NCBI GenBank assembly: GCA_009926525.1
Contig: RFOR01000022.1
Location: 1-8,730, forward strand
Direction of reading: 5' to 3'
From: Methylophilaceae bacterium
Lineage (GTDB): Bacteria > Pseudomonadota > Gammaproteobacteria > Burkholderiales > Methylophilaceae
Length of the DNA stretch: 8,730 bases
Below the pieces are notes generated by a model that was not told the DNA's origin, did no database searches, and saw only the letters and a program-made list of their open reading frames with translations. This document shows positions 1 through 8,143 of the stretch, one piece after another. Numbering within the stretch: position 1 is the stretch's first letter; every line of letters begins with the position of its first letter. The position numbers were made by a program, and so were the translations under genes.

Positions 1-2403
1 ATGACCCGCAACCCCAAGAGTCAGCGGAATCATCGCACCCATGGCCGCCACCACCAGAACCAGGATCGTCCCCAAAGAAATCACGAGATTCTGCAGGATG
101 ATTCTTCGAGTTCTCCGGCTCAGATCATAAGCTTCCGCAAAGCTTTCCAAGCGGTCCCGCATCAGGATGATGTCCGACTCCGCCAAAGCTGCCCCGGTTC
201 CTCGGGCTCCCATGGCAACACCAATTTCTGCCGCTGCAAGGCTCGGTGCATCATTCACCCCGTCCCCCACCATTGCCACCACTGCACCTTGCGATTGCAA
301 AGCATGAATATGTGTCAATTTATCTTCTGGTGAGCAGGCGGCTTTCCAGTCATCCACGCCAACCAATTTGGCAAAATGTGAAACTGCCTCAGCAGAATCG
401 CCACTCAAAATCGAAACTTGCAGGCCTTGTTGTTTCAGTTTTTGGATGAGTTCTTTTGCCTCTTGACGGGCTTGGTCTGCAAATACAAAAGTTGCGAGTA
501 AGCGCGTTTCATCACTTAGCCAAACCACAGTTGCCCCTGCTAAATACTCTTGCGCTAAATCAGCCGAAAAAGTCCGATGCAACTTCGCATTGCCCAAACG
601 CAATTTAAGCCCCGCTACGAAGCCTTCAACTCCTTGGCCTGGGATATTCTTCACTTCCGTTGCCAATTGCACTAATCGATTACCCTGTGCATTTAGGAAC
701 GCTTTTGCAAGCGCGTGCTCTGAATTTTTTTCTAAACTTGCGGCTAACTGCAAACAATCCTCTGCATCAAAGTCGGCGTGCGTGATCGTTCTAACCAAAC
801 TTAACTGACCTTGCGTGAGTGTGCCCGTTTTATCAAACACAAAATGTGTGACCTTGGCCAAGGTTTCTAGAGCATGACCACGCGTTAATAAAACGCCGCG
901 GCCAACCAAATGCGAACCTGCTGCCGCGAAAGCTGCTGGCGCAGCAAGTGACAATGCACAAGGACAGCTCACCACTAAAACCGTCAGCACAATTTCTAAA
1001 ATGCGGTCTGGCTGTATCTGCCACCAAACCAAGGCAACTAAGGCGACAGTCACCAGCAAAGCGCTTGTGAAGTACGTTGCAACACGGTCAGCCGTTTCAG
1101 CAAGCATTGGCTTTTCCGCTTGCGCTCTATCTAGCAAACGAGAAATGCCTGCCAGCATAGTATTTTCAGCAATCGCGGTCACTTGAATCGTGAGCGGACT
1201 TTCGTAATTGATACTGCCTGCAAATACTTGCGCACCTAAAGCTTTCGGTAATGGGCGGCTTTCGCCAGTGAGCAGGGACTCGTCCACACTACTTTCACCT
1301 GTGACCACCAAACCATCAGCGGCGATGGCTTCACCTGGCTTAGCCAGAATGACGTCGCCCAATTTCAATTCCATCACCGGGGTTAAAGTTTGCGTTTCCC
1401 CCTCAACTTTCGTCGCCATGACGGGCGCTAATCGCAATAGATTTTCTGAGGCCTCGATAGACTTTTCACGGGCATTACGTTCGAGATAACGCGTGCCCAA
1501 CAAAAAGAACACCAGCATAGTGAGCGTATCAAAATACACCACACCCTGCCCGTGCACGGTCGCCCAGACGCTACCCGCAAAGCCAGTCATTAAGCCCAAA
1601 GTAATCGGCACATCCATCCCTATTTGGCGATTACGAATACTGCGCCAAGCAGACGCATAAAACGGCCATGCGGCATAAGTGATCGCTGGAATAGTTAAAA
1701 CAAAACTAAACCAGCGTAATAATTGGGCTGTTGCAAACTCTAAGCCCTGCGCGGGCCCTGCGTACAAAGCTACGGCAATCATCATCACCTGACCGGCGCT
1801 CAAGCCTGCCACGGCAAGCCTTCTAAAATCCGATTTGCGTTGTTGCTGACGCAAAGCATCTTGTTGCTGCGCACTAAAAGGATGGGCGTGATAGCCGATT
1901 TTATTGATTTCAGCCAAGATTTGACTGAGTTTGATTTGATTATCATTCCAGCGAACACGCGCACGTTGTGAACCGTAGTTCACATTCACACTGCGAACAC
2001 CCGCTAGCTGACTTAAATGACGCTCATTGAGCCATACGCAAGCCGCACAGGTAATACCTTCAAGGATGAGCGAGGCCTCTTTGTCATCGCCATCGCTCTC
2101 GAGCACAAAGCTTTTTTGCACTTCGGGATGATCGTACAAGGCAAGCTGACGCAGCGCATCGGGAACAAGGTCCTCAGCAGTTTTAGGGAGTTCAGTACGA
2201 TGTTTGTAATACTCTTCCAGACCATTCTCTACAATAGACTCTGCAACGGACTGGCAGCCTCGACAGCACATGGGCTGGGAGTGGCCAAAGATACTTGCTG
2301 AAAAATTAATACCTGCAGGGACAGGCAAGCCACAATGAAAACATGCCACTTTGTCTTCAGCTTGATGGTACTGCGTTTGATTCGCCTGCTCACCCTTCTG
2401 CAT
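1..2403 (-). CDS. ccoI: CcoI/FixI P1B-type copper-transporting ATPase, C-terminus cut by window edge
   Basis: Inner-membrane P-type ATPase that exports copper from the cytoplasm for CuB assembly of the cbb3 oxidase. The frame is open for 801 codons from ATG at 2403 and runs off the left edge without a stop; roughly 15-25 residues are probably missing. Domains in order: Cys-rich N-terminus with C21xxC24 and C46-C47-x-x-C50; a heavy-metal-associated domain with C119-A-A-C122; membrane helices at about 195-215, 228-250, 262-285 and 287-307; actuator TGES at 379-382; helices at about 440-460 and 468-498, the latter with the metal-binding C480-P-C482; phosphorylation motif D524KTGT; nucleotide-binding domain with SEHA around H563 (usually SEHP); G713DGVND hinge; last helices from about 768. 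The CPC motif and the position beside ccoGH favour CcoI over a detoxifying CopA. It starts 9 bases after the ccoH stop with only a weak ribosome binding site, so translation is probably coupled. The last ~100 codons differ in G+C and Arg codon use from the rest. Confidence 0.96.
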   Translation of the reverse strand, partial: MQKGEQANQTQYHQAEDKVACFHCGLPVPAGINFSASIFGHSQPMCCRGCQSVAESIVENGLEEYYKHRTELPKTAEDLVPDALRQLALYDHPEVQKSFVLESDGDDKEASLILEGITCAACVWLNERHLSQLAGVRSVNVNYGSQRARVRWNDNQIKLSQILAEINKIGYHAHPFSAQQQDALRQQQRKSDFRRLAVAGLSAGQVMMIAVALYAGPAQGLEFATAQLLRWFSFVLTIPAITYAAWPFYASAWRSIRNRQIGMDVPITLGLMTGFAGSVWATVHGQGVVYFDTLTMLVFFLLGTRYLERNAREKSIEASENLLRLAPVMATKVEGETQTLTPVMELKLGDVILAKPGEAIAADGLVVTGESSVDESLLTGESRPLPKALGAQVFAGSINYESPLTIQVTAIAENTMLAGISRLLDRAQAEKPMLAETADRVATYFTSALLVTVALVALVWWQIQPDRILEIVLTVLVVSCPCALSLAAPAAFAAAGSHLVGRGVLLTRGHALETLAKVTHFVFDKTGTLTQGQLSLVRTITHADFDAEDCLQLAASLEKNSEHALAKAFLNAQGNRLVQLATEVKNIPGQGVEGFVAGLKLRLGNAKLHRTFSADLAQEYLAGATVVWLSDETRLLATFVFADQARQEAKELIQKLKQQGLQVSILSGDSAEAVSHFAKLVGVDDWKAACSPEDKLTHIHALQSQGAVVAMVGDGVNDAPSLAAAEIGVAMGARGTGAALAESDIILMRDRLESFAEAYDLSRRTRRIILQNLVISLGTILVLVVAAMGAMIPLTLGVAGH

Positions 2404-2412
2404 TACTTACAC

Positions 2413-3207
2413 TCATTGACCTACTGAAATAGGCTGCTTCAGCGCGTAGTGCGCTTCACCTTTAAGAATCTCAAGATCAGACAACCATAAACCTTCATCT
2501 GACAAACGCAACATCGCGTGATACTCACCAGGCGAGGTTTCAGAAAACTGTATCGTTTGGTCATCAGCGCTATTGGCCATACGCCATAGCTCAATGGTCA
2601 CAGTTGCCCCAGTAATAGGCTGTTGCTGTTTATCTGACAATTTGATCACCACTGTCGATGCAAGATTGTTCTTCAACATATCCAAGCCCAAAACCTCAAC
2701 GTTCCAGGCCAGATTTTTTTGCTGTTCAATATCTTGCACATGCGATTCATAAAGCTTATTTCTATCATGCGGAATTACGCCCGGGAAACCGGTATGCACT
2801 TGACGGTTAGCTGGGTTGGGTAAAATAGAGCGCGTCAGTAAATCAGGAAGTCCACGGGTAGCGACAGATAGAAATATTGCATTGAGCAACACCAAACCCA
2901 CAAAAAAACCAATAATTAGCTTAGGTGCCCAATGCATGCTTTGCTTGTTCTTTTGCATCCCACCGAAGACAATCAACAAGCCAGCGTTCGCAAGATAAAC
3001 TGCAAAGTGAATAGTGAGCACATCGCCACCAGGCCAATGTTGGGTGCTATAAGCAATGTAAGCAATAAAAGGCAAAACACCACTTATAATGCCTGCCCAG
3101 AAATTAGAAAGCCCTGCTTTACGCACCACAAAAAACAAAACGGCAGCAACAAGCAAGCCGCCAAAAAGAGTTTCTGTCATGCTGAATTCATTTGCAAATA
3201 GTGACAT
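2413..3207 (-). CDS. ccoH: CcoH/FixH cbb3 oxidase assembly protein with extended N-terminal membrane region
   Basis: Assembly factor of cbb3 oxidase; in other bacteria CcoH associates with the oxidase subunits and is needed for stable assembly. The protein has 264 residues. The C-terminal half looks like FixH: a membrane helix at about 97-117, then a periplasmic beta-rich domain (about 165-262) with an LSDKQQQPITGATV stretch at 190-203, the SPGEYHA stretch at 225-231 and the GLW stretch at 239-241. Ahead of this lie three further hydrophobic segments (about 13-28, 36-53, 61-83) that a usual FixH of about 150-180 residues lacks. The ATG at 3207 is preferred because GAGAG sits about 8 bases upstream and because the ccoG stop TAA overlaps the ATG by one base (TAATG). 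The next in-frame ATG at 3180 has no visible ribosome binding site. Identity rests on the C-terminal domain and context; the role of the N-terminal part is unknown. Confidence 0.85.
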   Translation of the reverse strand: MSLFANEFSMTETLFGGLLVAAVLFFVVRKAGLSNFWAGIISGVLPFIAYIAYSTQHWPGGDVLTIHFAVYLANAGLLIVFGGMQKNKQSMHWAPKLIIGFFVGLVLLNAIFLSVATRGLPDLLTRSILPNPANRQVHTGFPGVIPHDRNKLYESHVQDIEQQKNLAWNVEVLGLDMLKNNLASTVVIKLSDKQQQPITGATVTIELWRMANSADDQTIQFSETSPGEYHAMLRLSDEGLWLSDLEILKGEAHYALKQPISVGQ

Positions 3208-4634
3208 TAATCGTGCTCTCTTGGGCTATTAAAGTTTGTTTTGACCTTCATCACTTCTTTTGTCGATGCTCTTGTAATGACAAAGTTAAAAGTATCTATC
3301 TTCGATGCATCTTCAGCAGATAAATTCACGACTGCATTCATATTTAGGCCCTTGCCCGCCTTGATAGAGACCGCTTTAAAAAAGCGCATATCTAAAGACC
3401 TAGGTGAAATCCCCTCTACATCAATGGCATAAATCTCGTCAGACTCTGCTTTGTTCACAATATGGATCAAATACCGATTGCGAAAACTTCCATCTGACAA
3501 CATCACATAAAGCGGCTGTCTTACTTGCTGGACATTCACTTCTGTATCACTGCGCGTTCCAATGTTGTAGAACAAGACACTTGTCATTAAGAGCAGTGCA
3601 CTAGCATAGCCTAGCACTTTGAATCTCTTCCACATCACCTTAGGCGCTTGAGGCGTTTCACGCGCCATATTGCGTTCTGAATCGAAGCGAATCAAACCAC
3701 GGGGGTATCCAACAGAGTCCATAATATTGTCGCAAGCATCAATACATAGACCGCACGAAATACATTGATATTGAAGACCGTTGCGAATATCAATCCCGGT
3801 AGGGCAAACCTGTACACAGAAGCCACAGTCAATACAATCACCATGGCCAGCAGCCGTCCGCTCTTCATGTGTTTTGAGGCCCTGAATAGGAATCGTGCGA
3901 CCTTTGAGGCCCTCACCACGTTTAGCATCGTAAGTAACCGCCAAAGTGTCAGCTTCATACATCACGCCTTGAAAACGCGCGTACGGACAGGCATACAAAC
4001 AGATTTGCTCACGTGCAACACCTCCCGCCATATAGGTCAAAACAGTCAGTACTAAAACTGCAAAGTAGCCGCCTGATACACCAGTACCGTTGAAAAAATC
4101 CAACACAAAGGTAGGTGCATAACTGAAATAACATGCAAAAGTGACCGCTGTCCAGAAGGAAACCAAAATCATCAGAGCATGTGAGAGCCCAATTTTAAAA
4201 ACCTTCTCAAGATTCCAAGCTTGTTTTTGGAGGCGCAGTCTTGCTGGGCGCTCACCCTGGATCAAATGCTCAATTTGAATAAATAAATCTGACCACAAAG
4301 TCTGGAAACAAAAGTAACCACACCAAGCACGTCCAACTAGGCCAGTCACAAAAAATAAGAGTGCTGCTGCAATAAAAAGCAACATCGCCAACCAAAAAAT
4401 ATCTTGTGGGTAAACAATCAAATCAAAAATGAAAAAACGACGTGATGTCAGATCAAACAAAATCGCCTGACTGGCCGCACTGACACGTTGCCATGGCATC
4501 CAAGGCAATAAGAAATAAACACTGTAAGCAAGCAGCATCACGGCTGTTTTAAAAGTTCTAAATTGACCTTTTACTGAGCGCGTCACAATCGGGATATGTT
4601 TTTGATACAGTGAGTTTTCTGCTTGATCTGACAT
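3207..4634 (-). CDS. ccoG: CcoG/FixG/RdxA membrane polyferredoxin, cbb3 oxidase accessory protein
   Basis: Membrane iron-sulfur protein of cbb3 oxidase biogenesis; members of the family have been reported to reduce Cu(II) to Cu(I) ahead of CuB insertion. The 475-residue product has helices at about 29-46, 79-101, 149-173, 188-204 and 338-357. Two 4Fe-4S ferredoxin motifs lie between the fourth and fifth helix: C267-x2-C270-x2-C273-x3-C277-P and C291-x2-C294-x2-C297-x3-C301. Two further family Cys pairs are visible, C105/C109 in a WCGYFC motif and C212/C216 in a CLYACPYARFQ motif. The C-terminal ~110 residues form a soluble domain like the Ig-like FixG C-terminus. ATG at 4634 was chosen because GGGAG precedes it by 5 bases; a longer reading from TTG at 4673 begins inside a hairpin and has no ribosome binding site. 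The stop overlaps the ccoH start by one base. Confidence 0.96.
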   Translation of the reverse strand: MSDQAENSLYQKHIPIVTRSVKGQFRTFKTAVMLLAYSVYFLLPWMPWQRVSAASQAILFDLTSRRFFIFDLIVYPQDIFWLAMLLFIAAALLFFVTGLVGRAWCGYFCFQTLWSDLFIQIEHLIQGERPARLRLQKQAWNLEKVFKIGLSHALMILVSFWTAVTFACYFSYAPTFVLDFFNGTGVSGGYFAVLVLTVLTYMAGGVAREQICLYACPYARFQGVMYEADTLAVTYDAKRGEGLKGRTIPIQGLKTHEERTAAGHGDCIDCGFCVQVCPTGIDIRNGLQYQCISCGLCIDACDNIMDSVGYPRGLIRFDSERNMARETPQAPKVMWKRFKVLGYASALLLMTSVLFYNIGTRSDTEVNVQQVRQPLYVMLSDGSFRNRYLIHIVNKAESDEIYAIDVEGISPRSLDMRFFKAVSIKAGKGLNMNAVVNLSAEDASKIDTFNFVITRASTKEVMKVKTNFNSPREHD

Positions 4635-4639
4635 TTTTT

Positions 4640-4644
4640 CTCCC
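4640..4644 (-). promoter_or_regulatory. Ribosome binding site deciding the ccoG start
   Basis: GGGAG on the minus strand, 5 bases before ATG 4634. It supports the shorter ccoG reading over the TTG at 4673. It lies only six bases downstream of the 4651-4680 hairpin, so folding of that hairpin could influence access to it. Confidence 0.75.
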
Positions 4645-4650
4645 AAACAA

Positions 4651-4680
4651 TAAAGGCTCGCAATTGCTTGCAAGCCTTTA
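4651..4680 (-). terminator. Hairpin between ccoP and ccoG, likely weak terminator or mRNA-stabilising stem
   Basis: The outer arms 4651-4658 and 4673-4680 are perfectly complementary over 8 bases. One C/A mismatch (4659/4672) follows, then an inner 4-base-pair stem (4660-4663 with 4668-4671) closing a 4-base TTGC loop. On the transcribed strand the stem ends in CCTTTA and is followed by TTGTTT, an imperfect U-rich tail. It sits 71 bases after the ccoP stop and just before the ccoG ribosome binding site. This position would suit a partial terminator, or a 3' stabiliser that raises ccoNOQP message over ccoGHI. The fold is seen directly; the function is inferred. Confidence 0.55.
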
Positions 4681-4754
4681 TTTGTTAACTACAACGATTA
4701 TTTACTGTTTCTTTGCTGTTTATACAAACAAGAACTTGTGATGGATGCGGAGCT

Positions 4755-5696
4755 TTACTTACCGCCGCCCAAGCTATCATGTACATAAACTGTGAGCAGC
4801 TTAATTTGTTCTGGTTTTAAGCGGGTACTCCAAACTGGCATCACGCCTTTATTCATACCGCCATAAATTAGGGTTTTTACTTCAGTTAATTTAGCCTCTG
4901 GCGTTTTAGCACCTATGACATCAGGCCACAGCCAGATCTTATCAGTCAAGTTAGCTGAGCCCATGGCAATATTCCCTTTTGCGTCTGCGCCGTGACAAGC
5001 GTAACAACCGGCTTTATCACCGTGAAAAATCGCATCGCCTAATTTTGCAGCAGCAGCGTTATGGGGCTCACCAGATAAGCTCAACACGTATTGACTGACT
5101 TGTGTTAGTTCAGCATCACTCAAAATCGCTTTAAACGCTGGCATCATGCCATTGCGCCCCGCAATAATAGTTGTTTCAATATTTTCATAAGTACCACCAT
5201 ATTGCCAATGATCATCAGTCAAATTAGGCGCGAACTTAATTTTCCCCTGACCCCCAGCTTGGTGACAAGGGGCACAGTTGTCTGAAAATAGCGTCTTGCC
5301 AGCCGAGTTTACAAACTGCATTAGTTCAGGGTCTTTAGAAACATCTTCAAATGACTTTGATGCCACTTTATCGAAAAAAGGCTTTTGCTCAGCTTTAAGC
5401 TCATTCATCTCAACCATTAATTTAGAACGCATGTTCCAATGGGTGGTTTTTGTTTCTTGCGTGCCATCGACTTTAGTCGCAACGTAAGTCACGTTGTTTA
5501 ATCCAGAGACACCCTTGGTGTAAGTATGGCCAATTGGCCATGCTGGGTAAAACAACCAATAAACGAGCGCGAAAGTGAAGGTAATATAAAAGCCCCAAAT
5601 CCACCACCGAGGTAGCGGATTGTTAAGCTCTTGCAAATCGTCATCCCATACGTGACCAGTGGTCTCGACTGTTACTTTTTTGTTGTCCTGACTCAT
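4755..5696 (-). CDS. ccoP: CcoP, diheme cytochrome c subunit III of cbb3 oxidase
   Basis: Membrane-anchored diheme cytochrome c that takes electrons from periplasmic donors and passes them to CcoO. The 313-residue protein has an N-terminal FixP-type region with a membrane helix at about 31-50, followed by two cytochrome c domains. The heme-binding motifs are C141-A-P-C-H145 and C231-Y-A-C-H235. Likely axial methionines lie in GMMPAF (184-185) and GVMPVW (286). Length and layout are normal for the family. ATG at 5696 is preceded by AGGG at a suitable distance and lies 13 bases after the ccoQ stop. A 120-base gap with a hairpin follows before ccoG. Confidence 0.98.
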   Translation of the reverse strand: MSQDNKKVTVETTGHVWDDDLQELNNPLPRWWIWGFYITFTFALVYWLFYPAWPIGHTYTKGVSGLNNVTYVATKVDGTQETKTTHWNMRSKLMVEMNELKAEQKPFFDKVASKSFEDVSKDPELMQFVNSAGKTLFSDNCAPCHQAGGQGKIKFAPNLTDDHWQYGGTYENIETTIIAGRNGMMPAFKAILSDAELTQVSQYVLSLSGEPHNAAAAKLGDAIFHGDKAGCYACHGADAKGNIAMGSANLTDKIWLWPDVIGAKTPEAKLTEVKTLIYGGMNKGVMPVWSTRLKPEQIKLLTVYVHDSLGGGK

Positions 5697-5709
5697 GATT
5701 ATTCCCTAC

Positions 5710-5877
5710 TTAAATATCGTCATCTTGCAAAGGTATATTTTTGAAACTCTCTAATTGCGCACCGCGCTGCTTGCTGCCGAAGAGATAAACAATCACCCCA
5801 CAGAACAATACAAAGAAAATAACCAGCGATACCGGCTTGGTATTTTCAAACTTGGTAAACCACATTAGCCATTCCAT
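5710..5877 (-). CDS. ccoQ: CcoQ/FixQ, small single-helix subunit of cbb3 oxidase
   Basis: A 55-residue protein starting MEWLMWFTKF with one membrane helix at about 15-33 and a polar, acidic C-terminus ending in QDDDI. Size, single helix and position between ccoO and ccoP fit CcoQ, a non-catalytic subunit that in other bacteria stabilises the interaction of CcoP with the core or protects the complex from oxygen. ATG at 5877 has AGGA about 7 bases upstream; a second in-frame ATG at codon 5 has no better site. The gap to ccoO is 56 bases and to ccoP 13 bases. Sequence conservation in this family is low, so the call rests mainly on topology and position. Confidence 0.9.
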   Translation of the reverse strand: MEWLMWFTKFENTKPVSLVIFFVLFCGVIVYLFGSKQRGAQLESFKNIPLQDDDI

Positions 5878-5933
5878 CTCAATATCCTTTTGCCAAAATA
5901 TTCATCTTCAATAACGCTTTGCAAACGCCACAA

Positions 5934-6668
5934 TTAGCGGAATTTAGCAAAGTAGTCATCATCATATTTTCTAAAATCAACCATTGTGCCAAGCAATTGT
6001 AGGTACGAAACTAGAGCATCCATTTCAGTCAACTTGTCTGGATTAGTGTCGTAATTGCCAGCTTGCGCTTGAGCGATAAGATTTTTTTCTGCATCAGGAA
6101 TGTGCAAGTTTTTAGCAGTTTCTTCGCCAAACTCTTTCACGTTCTTGTCGAACTCAGCTTTACTTGTTGAATATGGAACACCTGTGACTCGCAAAGCTTT
6201 CATACGACCTTGAATGTCTGAGTAATCCAAGTCCGTTTTGATTAGCCAAGGGTAGTTAGGCATCACTGATTGCGGTACCAATGAACGCGGCGCTGTTAAA
6301 TGCTGCGTGTGCCAGTCGTTAGAATATTTACCGCCAACACGCGCCAAATCAGGACCCGTGCGTTTTGAACCCCATTGGAACGGGTGATCGTACTTAGATT
6401 CAGCTGCCAATGAGTAATGGCCATAACGTAGCGCTTCATCACGGAACGGACGAATCATTTGCGAATGGCATAAGTAACAGCCTTCACGAATGTAGATGTC
6501 GCGACCACGCAATTCAAGCGGGCTGTATGGGTGGACGCCATCAACCTTTTCTACGGTCTCTTTAATAAAGAATAGCGGAACGATTTCTACTAAACCACCC
6601 GCGCTAATTGCGAGCATGGTTAAGATAATCAAGATCCCTACATTACGTTCAATTTTGTCATGCTTCAT
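5934..6668 (-). CDS. ccoO: CcoO, monoheme cytochrome c subunit II of cbb3 oxidase
   Basis: Membrane-anchored monoheme cytochrome c that passes electrons from CcoP to heme b of CcoN. The 244-residue protein has an N-terminal helix at about 10-35, heme motif C64-Y-L-C-H68 followed by [10 protein letters not shown], and a likely axial methionine M136 in SVMPNYPWL. The family-typical [15 protein letters not shown] stretch closes the domain at about 214-228. Many CcoO proteins are near 200 residues; the extra length here is a charged stretch at about 167-210 between GVPYS and the TEMDALV motif. ATG at 6668 has GGAG six bases upstream. It follows ccoN after 46 bases. Confidence 0.98.
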   Translation of the reverse strand: MKHDKIERNVGILIILTMLAISAGGLVEIVPLFFIKETVEKVDGVHPYSPLELRGRDIYIREGCYLCHSQMIRPFRDEALRYGHYSLAAESKYDHPFQWGSKRTGPDLARVGGKYSNDWHTQHLTAPRSLVPQSVMPNYPWLIKTDLDYSDIQGRMKALRVTGVPYSTSKAEFDKNVKEFGEETAKNLHIPDAEKNLIAQAQAGNYDTNPDKLTEMDALVSYLQLLGTMVDFRKYDDDYFAKFR

Positions 6669-6714
6669 GGTAACTCCAGCTTTTTAATCGTTAAGGCTTA
6701 TATCGGCTTAAAGT

Positions 6715-8130
6715 TTAAGCCTGTTCAGTTGTGCCGCTCTTGATGGTTTTGTACATGTTGTAGCACATCAAGACCATACCACTTAAGAAGAACAGACCGC
6801 CAATTGCACGCATGATGTACAGGTTATGCGCTGCAGCAACAGATTCAATGAAGGCATATTGCAAGTTGCCGAAGTCATCAAATGCACGCCACATTAAACC
6901 TTGCATGATGCCCGAGATCCACATCGCAGTGATGTAAAGCAATATCCCGATAGTTGCCAACCAGAAATGGATATTGATTAGGCGATTACTAAACATTTTA
7001 GTGTTCCAAAGTTTTGGCACCATGTGGTAGAAGCTACCAAAAGTCACCATCGCAACCCAACCAAGCGCACCTGAGTGCACGTGACCAATTGTCCAGTCGG
7101 TGTAATGTGAAAGTGCATTCACATCTTTCAATGACATTACAGGACCTTCGAAGGTAGACATGCCATAAAATGAAAGCGCAACAATCAAAAAGCGAATCAC
7201 AGGATCAGTCCGCATTTTGTCCCATGCGCCTGACAATGTCAGGATGCCGTTCACCATGCCGCCCCAAGATGGAAGCAATAACATGATTGAGAATGTTGCC
7301 GCTAATGTTGATGTCCAGTCAGGAATCGCTGTCCAGTGCAAATGATGCGCACCAGCCCACATATACAAGAAGATAATTGCCCAAAAGTGCAACACTGAAA
7401 GACGATAGGAATAAACAGGGCGGCCAGCTTGTTTTGGCACAAAGTAGTACATCATGCCCAAGAACGCCGCTGTTAAAAAGAAACCTACAGCGTTGTGACC
7501 ATACCACCATTGTGTCATCGCATCTTGTGCGCCAGCGAACAAGCTGTATGACTTCATTGAGAACAAGCTGACAGGAACTGCAAGGTTATTGAAGGTATGT
7601 AGCAAAGCGGTTGCCAAGATAAAGGCAACAAAGAACCAATTAGCTACGTAAATGTGCGGCTGTTTACGCTTCATCAATGTACCAACAAATAGCACTAGAT
7701 AAGCCACCCAAACCACTTCAATCAACAAGTCGATTGGCCATTCCATCTCAGCGTATTCACGTCCCTGTGTGTAGCCCATGACATCGCCCAATGCTGCTAG
7801 GACGATAATTGACTGCCAACCCCAGAATGTAAAACTTGCCAAGCCGCTACTAAATAAGCGCGCCTGACAGGTACGCTGCACGATGTAATAAGAGGTTGCA
7901 AACAACGCGCTACCGCCAAAACCAAAAATCACAGCACCAGTATGAACAGGACGCAAGCGTCCAAAAGTGATATACGGAATATCGAAGTTTAAGACAGGGA
8001 ATGCAAGTTCAGAGGCAATATATACGCCAACTAACATCCCTACTACGCCCCAGACTAAAGTCATGATGGCGAACTTTCGGATCACGTCATAGTTGTACTG
8101 TTCAGTATTTGTAACACTCGTAGTCGTCAT
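6715..8130 (-). CDS. ccoN: CcoN, catalytic subunit I of cbb3 cytochrome c oxidase
   Basis: Multi-helix heme-copper oxidase subunit (C family) that reduces oxygen to water and pumps protons. In the 471-residue product the expected ligands are all present: H63 (RPVHTG) and H352 for low-spin heme b, H350 for heme b3, H212 (WYGHNAVGF) with H262 and H263 (AGAHHLHW) for CuB. Y256 in FLYMWAG corresponds to the cross-linked tyrosine of helix VII, and E328 in TFEGP is the conserved glutamate near the active site. These follow the spacing of the Pseudomonas stutzeri enzyme with a small offset. ATG at 8130 was chosen over the in-frame GTG at 8136 because AGGAG lies 8 bases before the ATG but only 2 before the GTG. 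It is the first of the four structural genes. Confidence 0.99.
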   Translation of the reverse strand: MTTTSVTNTEQYNYDVIRKFAIMTLVWGVVGMLVGVYIASELAFPVLNFDIPYITFGRLRPVHTGAVIFGFGGSALFATSYYIVQRTCQARLFSSGLASFTFWGWQSIIVLAALGDVMGYTQGREYAEMEWPIDLLIEVVWVAYLVLFVGTLMKRKQPHIYVANWFFVAFILATALLHTFNNLAVPVSLFSMKSYSLFAGAQDAMTQWWYGHNAVGFFLTAAFLGMMYYFVPKQAGRPVYSYRLSVLHFWAIIFLYMWAGAHHLHWTAIPDWTSTLAATFSIMLLLPSWGGMVNGILTLSGAWDKMRTDPVIRFLIVALSFYGMSTFEGPVMSLKDVNALSHYTDWTIGHVHSGALGWVAMVTFGSFYHMVPKLWNTKMFSNRLINIHFWLATIGILLYITAMWISGIMQGLMWRAFDDFGNLQYAFIESVAAAHNLYIMRAIGGLFFLSGMVLMCYNMYKTIKSGTTEQA

Positions 8131-8138
8131 AACCACGT

Positions 8139-8143
8139 CTCCT
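8139..8143 (-). promoter_or_regulatory. Ribosome binding site deciding the ccoN start
   Basis: A full AGGAG on the minus strand, 8 bases before ATG 8130 and 2 bases before GTG 8136. The spacing selects the ATG and gives a 471-residue CcoN. Confidence 0.85.

Noticed and set aside
1..333. Plus-strand open frame of 110 codons at the left edge
   Set aside because: It lies fully antisense to the conserved catalytic and C-terminal part of ccoI (GDGVND region). Its His/Gln/Arg/Pro-rich translation is the usual shadow of a G+C-rich gene.
2017..2301. Plus-strand open frame of 94 codons opposite the ccoI N-terminus
   Set aside because: It is antisense to the HMA domain and Cys-rich region of ccoI, has no ribosome binding site I could see, and has no recognisable protein features.
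4635..4673. Longer ccoG reading from TTG at 4673
   Set aside because: The extra 13 residues are encoded by the hairpin, have no ribosome binding site and do not look like the FixG N-terminus. ATG 4634 has GGGAG at good spacing.
4719..4724. TATAAA on the minus strand upstream of ccoG as a promoter -10
   Set aside because: No recognisable -35 lies at 16-18 bases, and the region is A+T-rich, so a chance match is likely. It is kept only as a remark in the hairpin finding.
6669..6714. Repeated TAAGCC motifs in the ccoN-ccoO gap
   Set aside because: Two 6-base direct copies in a 46-base A+T-rich spacer are within chance expectation, and they form no stable stem.
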